A stretch of 64,000 bases of DNA from Methyloceanibacter stevinii (GCF_001723355.1 NZ_LPWE01000013.1:455528-519527); one strand, 5' to 3'; shown: positions 9,116 through 18,981, numbered from the stretch's first letter. Made by a program: numbers and translations. The notes: generated by a model not told the origin, from the letters alone.

Positions 9116-9615
9116 TTACCCCGCCAGATCGAACGCGGGCGCGTAGTGGATCTCGCCGCTCGGCGCGCCTCCAGCGAAAACGATCCGCTGAATGTAGCGC
9201 GTCGGCAGATCGCCATAGCGCAGCGCGCCGTCGCTCATGAAACCGAACCGGCCATAGAAGCGGGGATCGCCAAGCACCACACAGCCGGCGGCGCCGTTCG
9301 TGTGCAGATCGGCAAGGCCGTGGCTGACCAGCGCCGAGCCGGCGCCTTGACCCTGATAAACCGGATCAACCGCGAGCGGCCCAAGGCCGAACCAATCTCC
9401 ATGCGCGCATCGATGGCGACCGGCGAAAAAGGCGATATGGCCGACGACGGTGCCGGCAATTTCGGCGACCAGGGAGAGTGTCATGTCTCCGCTGGCCCGT
9501 AACGCGCGCACGATCGCCGCCTCGGTATGATTGGCGTGGGAACTGGACGCAAAGGCGCCATCCACGACGTGATCGATCGCGCTTCGTCCGAAGGGACTTC
9601 GGGGCGAATCTTCAT
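9116..9615 (-). CDS. GNAT-family N-acetyltransferase (YhbS-like; 5' frameshift)
   Basis: Cytoplasmic acetyltransferase of about 167 residues. The acetyl-CoA pyrophosphate-binding motif is in LAVDPVYQGQGAGSALV, preceded by VVGHIAFFAGR. The C-terminal YhbS-type signature GDPRFYGRFGF is complete. The open frame begins within the N-terminus; the family's usual opening, MKIRPEVPSDEA, is in another frame starting at ATG 9615. One base is missing near 9581, where DEA should run into IDHVVDGAFASS. Substrate is unknown. It converges on the cytochrome gene. Confidence 0.75.
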
Positions 9616-9667
9616 GACGGATGTAGAATAAGGGCAGAGGCCCCGGAGTCCGAGGTTTCGCGCTGCC

Positions 9668-9856
9668 CTATCGCTTCTTGGACTGCTCGTCTTCCTCGGC
9701 GATCCGTCGAATCCGCTCCTCTTCGACGAGGCGCTCCAGATCCTTTTCGACGGCTTTGGACGATTCGCTCAAGGAGGAGGCCCGTTTGCGTCGTGCGCTT
9801 TCCCGGGCGAGAAAGGCCTCTAGCTTCAAGTCTCTGTTTTTCTTGTCATTTTCCAT
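9668..9856 (-). CDS. Small charged coiled-coil protein, function unknown
   Basis: A 62-residue protein with very high Lys/Arg/Glu content and a predicted continuous helix (KAVEKDLERLVEEERIRRIAEE). ATG 9856 has a good AAGGA Shine-Dalgarno 9 bases before. It resembles the small hypothetical proteins common in Hyphomicrobiales. No domain is recognised and no function can be proposed. Confidence 0.55.
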   Translation of the reverse strand: MENDKKNRDLKLEAFLARESARRKRASSLSESSKAVEKDLERLVEEERIRRIAEEDEQSKKR

Positions 9857-10018
9857 AAGTCGTCCTTGGGCCGTCAGGCGCTCGAAAACACGCCCGGCGG
9901 ATTGTCGTCGAGAAAGATGACAGTTGGATGCAAGTCGCCTTCGCTTGAGGGTTTGCGTTGATCCGTGTTCGGAGCCTGTGCGTATCAGGGTGGGGGCAGA
10001 TCAACACCGGAGCAAGCC

Positions 10019-10558
10019 ATGTTGAGATCGGTTTGTCTTGTTGGCGCGGTGCTCGGCGCCGCCATGTTCGGAATGGCGGCCAGCGCCTCGGCGCAGTCGC
10101 TCGAGCGCGCCATGGCCACCTATTATCGAGGGGACTACCCGGAGGCCATGCAGGCCATGACGCCGTTTGCGGAAGACGGCGACAGGCATGCGCAATATCT
10201 GATCGGGTACATGCACGAACGGGGGCAGGGCGTTCCGCAGGACTATGCGGAAGCCGCGAAATGGTACGCGCAGGCCGCCGAGCTCGGTCACCCGTTCGCG
10301 CAGAACAATCTCGGGGTCCTCTACAAGCACGGACGCGGCGTGCCGAAGGATGTCGTCGCCGCCTACGCCTGGTTCGGGCTGGCCGCCGACGGCTATCAGG
10401 CTGCCGAGTTCGGGCATCGCGAGCGTGCACTGACGAACCAGCATGACGTCGCCGCCCAGATGTCCGGAGAACAACTCACCGAGGCGAAGCAGCGCATCCA
10501 GGACCATCGCGCCAACGACCCCGGACTTCCCGAATATCGCCCGCCGAATGTCCGCTGA
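10019..10558 (+). CDS. Secreted Sel1-repeat (TPR-like) protein
   Basis: A 179-residue protein with a signal peptide (LRSVCLVGAVLGAAMFGMAA, cut after SAS-AQ or nearby). About three Sel1-like repeats follow: YYRGDYPEAMQAMTPFAEDG, AQYLIGYMHERGQGVPQDY and AQNNLGVLYKHGRGVPKDV, with the alternating small/aromatic pattern of the family. A Gln/Glu-rich helical tail ends at PPNVR. ATG 10019 is chosen over the longer start at 9965 because it opens the signal peptide and follows a GGAGC. Sel1 proteins usually scaffold envelope complexes; the partner here is unknown. Confidence 0.8.
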   Translation: MLRSVCLVGAVLGAAMFGMAASASAQSLERAMATYYRGDYPEAMQAMTPFAEDGDRHAQYLIGYMHERGQGVPQDYAEAAKWYAQAAELGHPFAQNNLGVLYKHGRGVPKDVVAAYAWFGLAADGYQAAEFGHRERALTNQHDVAAQMSGEQLTEAKQRIQDHRANDPGLPEYRPPNVR

Positions 10559-10645
10559 GACGGTGCGGCCCCCGCGCCGCAGCCGGGCCATAGTTCGTAC
10601 TTAGGTCTCGGCCGCCTTTGAATAGGTGGCCCGAGGTCCTTGGAT

Positions 10646-11156
10646 ATGACTGTGAACAATGAGCCGTCCTGCATTTCTTCGTCGGGAAGATCGGCGCGGG
10701 CAAGTCGACGCTTGCGGCGGCGCTGGGCCGGGAGCCCAAAACGGTAGTCGTGAGCGAAGACGATTGGCTCTCCGTCCTGTATGGCGAGGAGATCGCCTCC
10801 ATCGAGGATTACCTCAAATACTCATACCGGTTACGTGCTGTCCTGGCCCCACATCTGATCGCGCTGCTGCGCGCCGGCCTCGACGTCGTGGCGGACTTCC
10901 AGGCCAACACGATCGAGGCGCGCCTGTGGATGCGGGAGATTTTCAAGACGCGGGCTGCGCCCATCGTCTGCATTTTCTCGATGTTCCGGACGACGTATGC
11001 CGCGCGCGTCTGCGCCGGCGCAACGCCGAAGGGGCGCACCCGTTCGCCGCAAGCGACGAACAGTTCGACAGGATCACGCGCCACTTCGTAGCGCCGTCCA
11101 AGGACGAGCAGTTCGAGGTGATCGTGCACCGGCAGAGGGAAGGCAATACGCAGTAG
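10646..11156 (+). CDS. P-loop AAA/zeta-toxin-like kinase (two single-base losses)
   Basis: A small nucleotide kinase-like ATPase of about 170 residues once repaired. The Walker A motif GKIGAGKST follows LHFFV, and VVVSEDDW with ADFQANT forms the substrate and Walker B region. The C-terminal RARLRRRNAEGAHPF is the usual lid/LID-Arg segment of this family. The N-terminus from ATG 10646 reads MTVNNEPS and joins LHFFVGK if a C is restored at about 10669. Near 10968 another C is missing (GTCTGCAT for GTCCTGCAT), after which the true frame reads LDVPDDVCRARLRRRN to the TAG at 11156. Both breaks are at the same GTC(C)CTGCA context. Phosphoryl acceptor unknown. Confidence 0.72.
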
Positions 11157-11202
11157 GCGACTCGCAGTCGCCTACTGCAGCTGTCGATCGGGACGCTGCG
11201 GC

Positions 11203-11706
11203 TTAGACCGGCTCGGTCGCCTTCACGTCCTTCTCGTAGGTCTCGTAAACGATGACGGGAATGCCGAGGTCGCCCAGATGGCTCGCGATCAGCGGCTCCA
11301 CCTCTTCCCAGGTCAGACCGCCGACGCCCGTCGCGAGCTTGGGCAGGGCCACGGAGGAGATGTTCTCCTTCTCGAGAATGGCGCACAGCTCTTTCAGAGC
11401 GTGATTGACGTTGTGCGCGGTCGCCTTGCCTGGATGAGCCTTTTCGTCGGGCGCGGGCTCCTGCGTCATCAGGTTGATGACGACTCGCTCGGGGCCGGCC
11501 CAGAGCCAGGCATGTCCGGGCTTCGGGTTCTCCTGGTGGCAGTAGTGGCGAAAATCCTTGGCCATGGCCGGATGCCGCTCGCGGAGTGCCAAGGCCAGGC
11601 CCTGGTTGAAATGATCGTGGGGGGCGACGCCGTGGGCAATGGCCTGGGCATCGCTCAAAAGGATGTCGCCGCGAACTTTCGTGATCAATTTGGTACCTCG
11701 TGACAT
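11203..11706 (-). CDS. Macrodomain protein (ADP-ribose binding or hydrolase)
   Basis: A 167-residue stand-alone macrodomain. KVRGDILLSDAQAIAHGVAPHD is the ADP-ribose pocket strand and loop, ERVVINLMTQ the following strand, and LPKLATGVGGLTWEEVEPLI the glycine-rich diphosphate loop. This arrangement resembles the DarG/TARG1-like subgroup more than the MacroD group. No DarT-type ADP-ribosyltransferase is nearby. The gene converges with the P-loop kinase gene 47 bp away. A role in removing ADP-ribose from protein or nucleic acid, or in NAD metabolism, is inference from fold only. Confidence 0.78.
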   Translation of the reverse strand: MSRGTKLITKVRGDILLSDAQAIAHGVAPHDHFNQGLALALRERHPAMAKDFRHYCHQENPKPGHAWLWAGPERVVINLMTQEPAPDEKAHPGKATAHNVNHALKELCAILEKENISSVALPKLATGVGGLTWEEVEPLIASHLGDLGIPVIVYETYEKDVKATEPV

Positions 11707-11937
11707 GGGGAGATCGGGCGAACCGCCCGAGAGCGTTAAAGTAGGAGTTGCGGCTCGGCCGAACTTTGCGCCTGATCAATGAGGCCTGGCGGGGCAACAG
11801 TCAATCGGGTGGCGGACGCGCGCCAGACCTTCAGATGCGGTTTACCCATCACCGATTCGTAACTTGAATCCGCCCAGAGCCGTCCAATAATCGCGTGTGT
11901 TCCTGGCTCCCGTCAGGAACCACACATTGGGAGGAGT

Positions 11938-12239
11938 ATGATGAAAACTCTAGTGATCCTATCTGGCGTCGCTGTGTTGATGTCGACCGGCTACGCAACG
12001 GCGGCAACCATGTCCTCCGGACGCCCCTCGGCGGTCCTGAGCCGCGACGACTGCAAGGCGGTCTGGAAGGCTGCGGTGCCGTCCGGCCGGTACCTCGACA
12101 GGGCCGATGCAGCCCCTGGATCGTCAATTTCAAGCTCGCGGACGGTCCCGATCAAGACGGTCAGATATCGAAACGCGAGTTCAAGAAGGCCTGCTCGAAG
12201 GGCCTTGTCAAAGGCACCGTGCTACGGGACGCCAACTAG
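11938..12239 (+). CDS. Secreted EF-hand-like small protein (frameshifted)
   Basis: A roughly 100-residue exported protein. GGAGGAG directly precedes ATG 11938. The signal peptide is MKTLVILSGVAVLMSTGYATAA. After DRADAAP the true sequence continues in another frame as WIVNFKLADGPDQDGQISKREFKKACSKGLVK, ending at the TAG at 12239. Restoring one C to the CCCC at 12113-12116 joins them. The DGPDQDGQISKREF segment matches an EF-hand calcium loop. Such small periplasmic EF-hand proteins are frequent in Hyphomicrobiales; the role is unknown. Confidence 0.65.
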
Positions 12240-12404
12240 CGCGCGATTCCGTCGAACGTCGTTAGCCTAGAACATCGGCGGGCCAGGGAGTGGCGTTCCC
12301 CGGCCCGTTGCATTGCCGAGGTAGGCGCCCCGATGTCGGCAGAGACTTGTGCTGAGCGCCCGCCTCGCGACGACGACCTCAAGACAGATGGTGAGCCGGG
12401 TGCA

Positions 12405-12491
12405 TGGCGGAGGGGGTGGGATTCGAACCCACGAGACGGTCGCCCGCCTGCCGGTTCAAGACGGTGCCTTCAACCACTCGGCCACCCCTCC
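12405..12491 (-). tRNA. tRNA-Ser(UGA), anticodon stem damaged by missing bases
   Basis: Reading leftward from 12491, the acceptor GGAGGGG pairs with CCCCTCC, discriminator G, and an encoded CCA ends at 12405. The D arm GGCCGAGTGGTTGAAGGC, a long serine-type variable arm (GGCGGGCGACCGTC region) and the T arm GTGGG-TTCGAAT-CCCAC are all normal. The anticodon arm reads CCGTCTTGAACCGG, which cannot form a five-pair stem. A canonical arm (CCGGT-CTTGAAA-ACCGG, anticodon TGA) results if one G and two A are restored. The same base-loss pattern affects many protein genes in this window. Confidence 0.85.
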
Positions 12492-12575
12492 GGAAAGTCC
12501 GCCCGCTGCATCTTGCGCTCGAGACCGAAGCACGGTCTCCTTGCGAGTCGGAGGCACACATTCCTTCATGACGTC

Positions 12576-13565
12576 ATGAACCGCAAGTCCAGCGAAACCG
12601 GCGAAGCCGCGCCAGCCGACAACGGCAGCTCGAGCACGCCGGAGCCTGCCCCCGAGCGCCACGGCGAGCACAAATACCGCCGGACCAGAGCATTCGGGCG
12701 GATCGTCAAGGATGTCGGGATCAGCACCGGCCGCGATCACTTGTCCGTGGTCTCGGCGGGGTGTGCGTATTACGCGCTGTTCGCGATCTTTCCGGCGCTG
12801 ACAGCCTCGATCTCACTCTACGGGCTAACGGCCAATCCCGAGAATGTGGAGCGGCAGTTCGACATCTTCCAGACTGTGCTGCCGCCCGAGGCCTATGCGA
12901 TCGTGCTCGATCAGATCAAACGCATCGCCGAGACGTCCGGTCAGACACTGGGATGGGGTTTCGCGGCGGGACTTTTCGTCGCGCTCTGGAGTGCGAACCA
13001 CGCCACGCAAGCAATGTTCTCGGCACTGAACATCGCCTATGGCCAGCCGGAACGGCGCGGCATCGTGCACTTCTATCTCGCGGCCGTCGGCTACACGTTC
13101 ATCGCCATTGTCGGCGTCACGGCCATGCTCTTCGCCATCATCTCCGTACCGCTGCTGTTCGAGAACTCGGGGCACCCGCACGCATTCCAGACGGCCGTCA
13201 CCTATTTGCGTTGGCCGGTCTTCTTCCTGCTGACGTTGTTCTTACTGGCGCTGGTCTACCGCTTCGGCCCCGAGCATGAAGACCCGCAGTGGCACTGGGT
13301 GACGCCGGGTTCCATCTTCGCGACGGCGGTCTGGCTGCTCGCGTCGTTGGGCTTCTCGTATTACGTCTCGAACTTCGCCAACTACGGCAAGATGTATGGA
13401 TCGCTCGGCGCCGTGATCATCCTGCTTTTCTGGCTCTATATCTCGTTTTACATCGTCCTGATCGGGGCGGAGATCAACGCGGCCGTCGAGCGGGAAGCAG
13501 GCGCGCGGCCCGCGAGCGCCAATTCAGGTTCGGACAGAAAAAGTGTTTCGAAGCATGGTGCCTGA
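12576..13565 (+). CDS. YihY/RNase BN-like inner membrane protein
   Basis: A 329-residue integral membrane protein of the YihY/virulence factor BrkB family. A charged ~65-residue N-terminus (PAPERHGEHKYRRTRAFGR) precedes the family signature LSVVSAGCAYYALFAIFPALTA. About six membrane segments follow, ending in FANYGKMYGSLGAVIILLFWLYISFYIVLIGAEINA. The old RNase BN label for the family is not supported by its membrane topology. ATG 12576 is chosen because the longer open frame from 12333 reads through the tRNA gene. A GGAG lies ~24 bases upstream, so the start is not certain. Confidence 0.85.
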   Translation: MNRKSSETGEAAPADNGSSSTPEPAPERHGEHKYRRTRAFGRIVKDVGISTGRDHLSVVSAGCAYYALFAIFPALTASISLYGLTANPENVERQFDIFQTVLPPEAYAIVLDQIKRIAETSGQTLGWGFAAGLFVALWSANHATQAMFSALNIAYGQPERRGIVHFYLAAVGYTFIAIVGVTAMLFAIISVPLLFENSGHPHAFQTAVTYLRWPVFFLLTLFLLALVYRFGPEHEDPQWHWVTPGSIFATAVWLLASLGFSYYVSNFANYGKMYGSLGAVIILLFWLYISFYIVLIGAEINAAVEREAGARPASANSGSDRKSVSKHGA

Positions 13566-13708
13566 TCGGGTTTAGACGAAACAGTCCACAGAATTTCTTT
13601 GCGGGATCTCTATCGTTCCTCCGGGGACAATCGGCGGTCGATCGCTTATGCTTGGCCCACCGGACGTCGCGCAAATGCGCTTAATTGGGGGAGGTCAGAC
13701 TAAGAGCC

Positions 13709-13849
13709 ATGGATCCTGTACTTCTGAATCCGTTGATTGCACTAGTCGCGGGTGTTCTCATTTTGCTGATGCCCAGAATTCTCAACTATGTCGTTGCGAT
13801 CTACCTGATCGCGATTGGCATCATCGGTCTTGCACAGCACCTGCAATAG
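13709..13849 (+). CDS. DUF3096 small membrane protein
   Basis: A 46-residue protein, MDPVLLNPLIALVAGVLILL at the start, consisting almost entirely of two hydrophobic helices separated by MPRILNY. This matches the DUF3096 family of small inner-membrane proteins with conserved P(L)IALxAGxLIL and PRILNYxVAIYLI. ATG 13709 lies about 10 bases after the AGAC of GGGGAGGTCAGAC. A terminator follows 33 bp after the stop, so it is probably transcribed alone. Function unknown. Confidence 0.8.
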   Translation: MDPVLLNPLIALVAGVLILLMPRILNYVVAIYLIAIGIIGLAQHLQ

Positions 13850-13881
13850 TTTAGCTGCAGTAACGACAGATTGAAGAGGCG

Positions 13882-13910
13882 AAAAGCATCCTTATTGCTA
13901 GGGTGCTTTT
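13882..13910 (+). terminator. Rho-independent terminator after the DUF3096 gene
   Basis: AAAAGCATCCT pairs with AGGGTGCTTTT (one T-G wobble) around a short TATTGCT loop, and the right arm itself ends in the T-run. Confidence 0.75.
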
Positions 13911-14136
13911 CCACTCTTTGAGACTCGGACAGACGAACTGCGCTCTGGAACCGGCTGTCGGCATCGCCTATATTTTTCGTTCAACCGAATCTGAGGCCGA
14001 GTAGGGTACCGGCCAGGATCGGCTGGACGTTACTCAGGACGTTACACAGTCTGTTCGAGGGCGACGGGCGCTCAGCGCGCCAAGCTGCGCGCGAGTACGT
14101 GAGTATCTGACGAGAGCTCGTTGTGATGATGAGGAT

Positions 14137-15273
14137 ATGAAGCGAGTGATGGGTCGAGCGAGTCGAGTTTGCCCGAGGCACGGGCGCGGTGCGCGTAGAC
14201 ACGCCGCGGTCCTATCCATGACTGTCGTGCTGGGCGCGTTGCTCGGGCTCCTCGTGGTTTCGTCGGCAGATACATTCGCAGCGGCCGACGCAGACAGCCG
14301 CGACGAGGCCGCGCACAAGGCCACGCCGAAGGCGGATGGCAAGGCGGCAAACAAGAATGCCGCCGACACTTCCGCCGAGGAGAGCTGGTTCGCCAATCTG
14401 AACCAATCCAAGATCACGCTCCGCGGCAGCGCGCCGTCCGAAGAGGACCGGCAGACATCGCTCGGCATGGTCAAGGCACATTTCCCGAACCTCACAATCG
14501 AGGACAAGGTTGCGGTCGCGCAGACCGATCAGCCGCGCGAGCAGTGGCTTGCGGCGGTCAGCTTCGGTCTGCAGCAACTCTCGCTCATGTCGAGGGGCAA
14601 GGTACAGGTCGACGGGGGCGCACTGACCGTGAGTGGCGAAGCCGCCGATGCCCAACAGTACGGAAAGCTCAAAAAGGCTTTGTCCGGGACATTGCCTGCC
14701 GGCCTGACCGTCAAGGCAAATGCCGTGCGTCCGCCGATCGCCGATCCGTTCGTCTTTCAGGCGGACCTGGGTCCCAATGCTTTGAGTCTGGCGGGGAGCG
14801 TACCGAGCGAGGGCGCGCGCAAGGACGTGCGCGATCTCTCGCGGCAGCTGTTCGAGCGGCCCGGTCTGGACGATCGACTGGAAGTGGCCTCCGGCGCGCC
14901 GAAGAACTGGGACAAGGCGGTTGCTGCCGCCTTGCGGGCCCTCTCGCGGCTCGAGACCGGGAAGGTCGCCCTGACCGGCGTGGCGGTGAGTATCGAGGGC
15001 ATCGCACCCGATCACGGTACGGCCGTGGCGGTGTCGTCTCAGCTCCGGCGTGATCTGCCTGACCGCTTCTCGACATCCGAAAGCATCAAGTGGAAGGAAG
15101 CCGCCTCGCACCTGAATCTGGGGTTGGATCCGAGGACGGCACAGGACGTCGCGGCCACGATCATTCCACGGATCAAAGTGCCGTCGAGAGGGCAGCCGCT
15201 GGCGGAGCGGCTCGCTGCCACCGCTGATACCGCTCAGCGAGGGACGCTGACAGGGGGGCTCAAGCGCCCCTAA
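14137..15273 (+). CDS. Exported BON-like repeat protein, function unknown
   Basis: A 378-residue protein with an N-terminal basic segment and one hydrophobic signal or anchor (SMTVVLGALLGLLVVSSADTFAAA), then a Lys/Ala-rich linker. The exported part has two BON-like repeats recognisable by ITLRGSAPSEEDRQ and LSLAGSVPSEGARKD. Each is followed by a predicted alpha-beta unit (QLSLMSRGKVQVDGGALTVSGEAAD and RLETGKVALTGVAVSIEGIAPD). This resembles the N-terminal half of OmpA/BON envelope proteins, but no OmpA peptidoglycan-binding domain is present. GAGGAT lies 6 bases before ATG 14137. It ends in overlap with the convergent hydrolase. Confidence 0.6.
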   Translation: MKRVMGRASRVCPRHGRGARRHAAVLSMTVVLGALLGLLVVSSADTFAAADADSRDEAAHKATPKADGKAANKNAADTSAEESWFANLNQSKITLRGSAPSEEDRQTSLGMVKAHFPNLTIEDKVAVAQTDQPREQWLAAVSFGLQQLSLMSRGKVQVDGGALTVSGEAADAQQYGKLKKALSGTLPAGLTVKANAVRPPIADPFVFQADLGPNALSLAGSVPSEGARKDVRDLSRQLFERPGLDDRLEVASGAPKNWDKAVAAALRALSRLETGKVALTGVAVSIEGIAPDHGTAVAVSSQLRRDLPDRFSTSESIKWKEAASHLNLGLDPRTAQDVAATIIPRIKVPSRGQPLAERLAATADTAQRGTLTGGLKRP

Positions 15274-16156
15274 TCGTTCACAGCGAAAAACGACGCGATG
15301 GCCTCGATCTGATCGCGCTCGGCCAGCGTCGGCGCATGTCCCTGTTCGGGAATTGTCATGGAGCGCAAGTTCGGGTGGCGCTCGACCATCTCGTTCAGCG
15401 TATCGGCGCTGAGAATATCCGAATACTCACCGCGAATGACAAAGGTGGGCATTTTGCTCAGGGCAATGAATTCCGGCCAAAGGGGCGGGAAGGGACGGCT
15501 GAGATCGGTCGTGCTCATCGCCTTGGCAAGCTTGCGGTCGTAAGACAGAACGAGCCGCCCTTTGCGCTCTTCGAAAACGCTGCGGGCCATCTGGTCCCAC
15601 TGGGCGTCGGTGTTGCCCGGGAACCCGCGCTCATTGATATCCCGCATGATCTGCATGGCGTCCGCCCAGGTCTTGGGCGTGGGCATGCGCCGGACATAGT
15701 TCATGATCCGCGCAAGGCCTCTCGTCTCGATGACCGGGCCGATGTCGTTGAGGACGACGGGCCCCATGACGGTCGGCCGCGCGGCTGCCATCAGCATGGT
15801 GACGATTCCGCCCCGGGATGTCCCGACGATTCCGACCTGGTGCAGGCCCTGAATGGTCAGGAAGTCGAGGACGTCGTCCAACTCCACGTTGGGCATGTAG
15901 TTGCGCCAGTTCGGATCGAACTCCGACTGACCGCGCCCGCGATAGTCGAGACAATAGACATTCCGGGGCGTTTCGGGATGAGTGGACAGATAAGTCGCCA
16001 GGGCATGGAAGTCGCGGGAATTGCGCGTCAGCCCTGCGAGGCAGATGACACTGCGATAGCTCTCGTCCGGAGCCGGGTAGTGGCGCGCGTACAGCCTCAA
16101 GTCGTCCGACGAGGCATAGTAGATGTCGTGCCAAGGTTGGTCTGAAGATCAAGCAT
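15270..16156 (-). CDS. Alpha/beta hydrolase (5' frameshift)
   Basis: Cytoplasmic alpha/beta-fold hydrolase of about 295 residues. The oxyanion region is SVICLAGLTRNSRDF, the acid-turn strand YCLDYRGRGQSEFDP, the nucleophile elbow VGIVGTSRGGIVTM, the acid strand FVIRGEYSDILSADT and the catalytic His in IPEQGHAPTL. The uninterrupted frame begins at a TTG (16100). Upstream, QPWHDIYYASSDDLRLYARHY is in the same frame, and ATG 16156 (MLDLQT) joins it if a C is restored near 16140. The elbow GTSRGG is typical of haloalkane dehalogenase/epoxide hydrolase-like enzymes, but substrate is unknown. Confidence 0.8.
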
Positions 16157-16289
16157 AGTCCATCGCCAATTTGGGAAGCACCCTCAGTGTAACCCGTACA
16201 ATGCGTACCGGAAGGCATCGCACCCTTTCGGTACCTTGATGGCGGATCAATGCTTAAGAAGTCAACTGCGCAAACGGCTTGGCGGTCCC

Positions 16290-18981
16290 TTAAGGGGTTT
16301 TTGCCGTGGTTGAGACGGGCTGGACCGAAGCGGTCTCGGAGGGAGGCACGCGTCTACCTCTGTTGAGATCCTGGACCAGGTGAAGGGCGTTTTCAGGACC
16401 GGCCAGACGGGAGCGATAGAGCTGCAGCGTCTCCATGATCTTGATCACGTAGCGCCGCGTCTCCGTGAACGGGATGCGCTCGATCCAGTCGACCGGGTCC
16501 ACATCGGGATCCCGGGGGTCGCCGTAGATCCCAACCCACTCCTTCACGCGCCGGGACCGGCGTTGTAGGCCGCGAGGGCCATGAAGTACGAACCGTCGTA
16601 ATTCGTGATCAGGTCGTTGAGGAACGCTTCGCCGAGCTGCGTATTGTAAGCCGGGTTGGTGAGCTTGGACTTGGAGTAGGTGACATTGTAGCGGCGCGCG
16701 ACGCCGCGTGCCGTGGCCGGCATGAGCTGCATCAGCCGCTGGCGCCGACCGGACTTTGCGCAGCGGCGTTGAACTCGCTCTCCTGCCGGGACAAGGCATG
16801 GACCAAAGCCGGGTCCACCCGCTCGTCGAGCAGGCTCTTGTACGTGGGCATGACTCCGACGGGAAGGGCATAGTCGCCCATGGGAAGATCGCGGTTGAAG
16901 GCGATCTTGGACAGGCGCAGGGCCATTTGCTTATGGCCGACAGACTTCGCGTATTCGGCCAGCAGGACGACTTCGGGTGCGGTCTCGAGCGTACGGGACA
17001 GTGACAGCAGGAATTGCGGCGTCACCCAGCTCACACCGACGGCCCGGGCCACGCCGAGGGCGCGGACCGCATTGTTCGACATGAACTTGTCGATGTCTTG
17101 CGGGGTCGGCACCGGCGTCGCCGTCACATCGAGCCGGGCAGGGCGCGGGTCGAGCGCCTGACGGCCGAGCTGGCCGTAGAAATATTGCGGGTACTTAGCG
17201 GCAACGTGGAAGTGAACGGCGGCAGACCCGCGATCACCCAACACGAGGGCCGTGCGCCCGAGCCAATACTCGGAGCGGGAGATGTCCCGTGAATCCGTCG
17301 CGGCGCGGCGCATGGAGATGAAATGCCGTAGGGCTGTTTGCGGCTCGTCCAAATACCGAAGCGCCACCCAGCCCGCCAGGAACTCGGCCTCCACAAACTG
17401 GTCGGGAAGCTTATGCTGCAGGGCCGCCAGGCCGTGCTTGGCGGCGATCTCGTAAGCGGTGCGGGGCTGCCCGTCGTTCAGCGCGGCCCGGACGTTGACC
17501 CGGCGCTCGATCCACCACTCCTTCATGTCGAGAAGGAGATCCGGTTCCAGCGGAACATCCAGCAAGAGCTTCCAGGCGGTGAGCCGCTGCTCCTTGTCCA
17601 TCGTACGGCGGAGCCACTGGATATTGTTGAAGCGCAGCCCGAGATCGGATTTGAGCGCATCGGCCGGTAGCGCCTTGAGCAGTTTACCGGCGTTGTCGTT
17701 GCGCTTGACCACGGCGACGCGCGCCTGGACCTTCTTCTGCTCTGCTTCCGACAGGTTCTTCGCAACACGCAAGGCGGCGCTGCACATCTTCGACTTGTCC
17801 GGGTAGAGCAGGACGTCGATGCGGGCGCGGTGGTCCTCGGCGTCGAGCATGCTCCCGAACTCGCTGAGGATCTTCTTCTCGGTGTCCTCGCTGAGATCGT
17901 CCTCACGCCAAGCCGCATCCACGGCCACTTCGGCGCGCTCTTTGTCGCCTTCCTTCAGATACACGCCGGCCAGAGCCGCGCGGCCCGCGCCGGTCTCAGG
18001 CTCGGAGTCCTTGAAGAACGCCTTGATGCGTTCTGGGGAGGCATCGGCAAGGAACAGAGACGCTTCGGCCTTCTCGCGAAGCGTTTCGAGGCGTGGCCAC
18101 ATCGGATGGGACTTGCGATAAGCCTCGACCGCCTCGGCCTTGAGATAGGTGCTCTTCGTGTGGGCGAAGCGGTACCAGAGCGCAAAGTCGCGCGCGGCCG
18201 GGTCTTCTATCTTTGCCAGCGTATCGTCGATCGTTCCCTTGTGGCGCATCACGAAGCGGACGCGGCTCTCGTCTGCGCTGCTGAGCTCGTAGTCGAGCAG
18301 CGGCTCGAGGATCGAGACATAGTCGAGCGCGGGTTCCGGTTCCGGTGGAAACATCTTGTCGCGGCGTGGATGAATGTCGGGCTCGGGCACGGTGTCCGGC
18401 ATGAACGACGCGGGCGCCGCGGCCATCTTGTCGGCGTCGTCGCTCTTGTCGTCGGCTTTTTCCGCAGTGTCCGCCTTGTCCTCCGCAGGCTCGTCTGGAG
18501 ACTCGCTTGCCGTCTCGGCGGGTTCCGCGCCGTCCGCGGCAGGCTCGTCGGCTTCCTGAGACTCCGGCTGTTCCGCAACGCGCTCGGGATTGGCGGACGG
18601 TTGCGGCATCGCGGCGATCGTTGTGGTCCCGCCGGTGTCGGGGAGGGCCTTTGTCGCCGTGGTCTGCTTCTGAACTGTGGTGCCGGGCGTCGCTGGAACC
18701 GGTTGTGCCGCAGACGACTTCGTAAGCGGCGCGCCCGCCGTGGCTTCGATCGGACCTCTGAGCTTCGGCTCAGGCGCCGCAGCTGCCTCCGGCATCTGTT
18801 CTTGAGTGGCCGCCGTGTTGGCGGCGGCATCTGCCGATTCCGTGCCGCTTGGAACCGTTTCCGGCCGATCGGGGTTACGCTCCGGCAGCGCAACGGCTTC
18901 CGGTTTGGCGACAGCGCACGTTGGAACGGCCCAAGCAAAGGCCATGATCAGCGCAATATTGTACGCGTTTGTGCGTTTCAT
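16290..18981 (-). CDS. slt: Soluble lytic murein transglycosylase (Slt family; two frameshifts)
   Basis: Periplasmic peptidoglycan lytic transglycosylase. A signal peptide (NAYNIALIMAFAWAVPTCAVA) is followed by a ~190-residue Ala/Glu/Pro-rich linker unusual for Slt, then the superhelical U domain. The catalytic SLT domain has HALSRQESEFNAAAQSPVGASG (catalytic Glu), LMQLMPATARGVA, YFMALAAYNAGPG and RVKEWVGIYGDPRDP. Two C losses split it: near 16735 (GGCTGATG for GGCCTGATG) and near 16551 (GGCGCGTG for GGCCGCGTG). Repaired length is ~897 residues, long for the family mainly because of the linker. The frame closes at 16290 with TAA. Confidence 0.9.

Noticed and set aside
10750..11091. P-loop kinase as a short ORF from GTG 10750
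   Set aside because: It would omit the Walker A motif, which is in the same frame just upstream; the true start is ATG 10646 with one base restored.
11203..11706. DarTG toxin-antitoxin system suggested by the macrodomain
   Set aside because: No DarT-type ADP-ribosyltransferase gene lies next to it on either strand; the protein is monocistronic.
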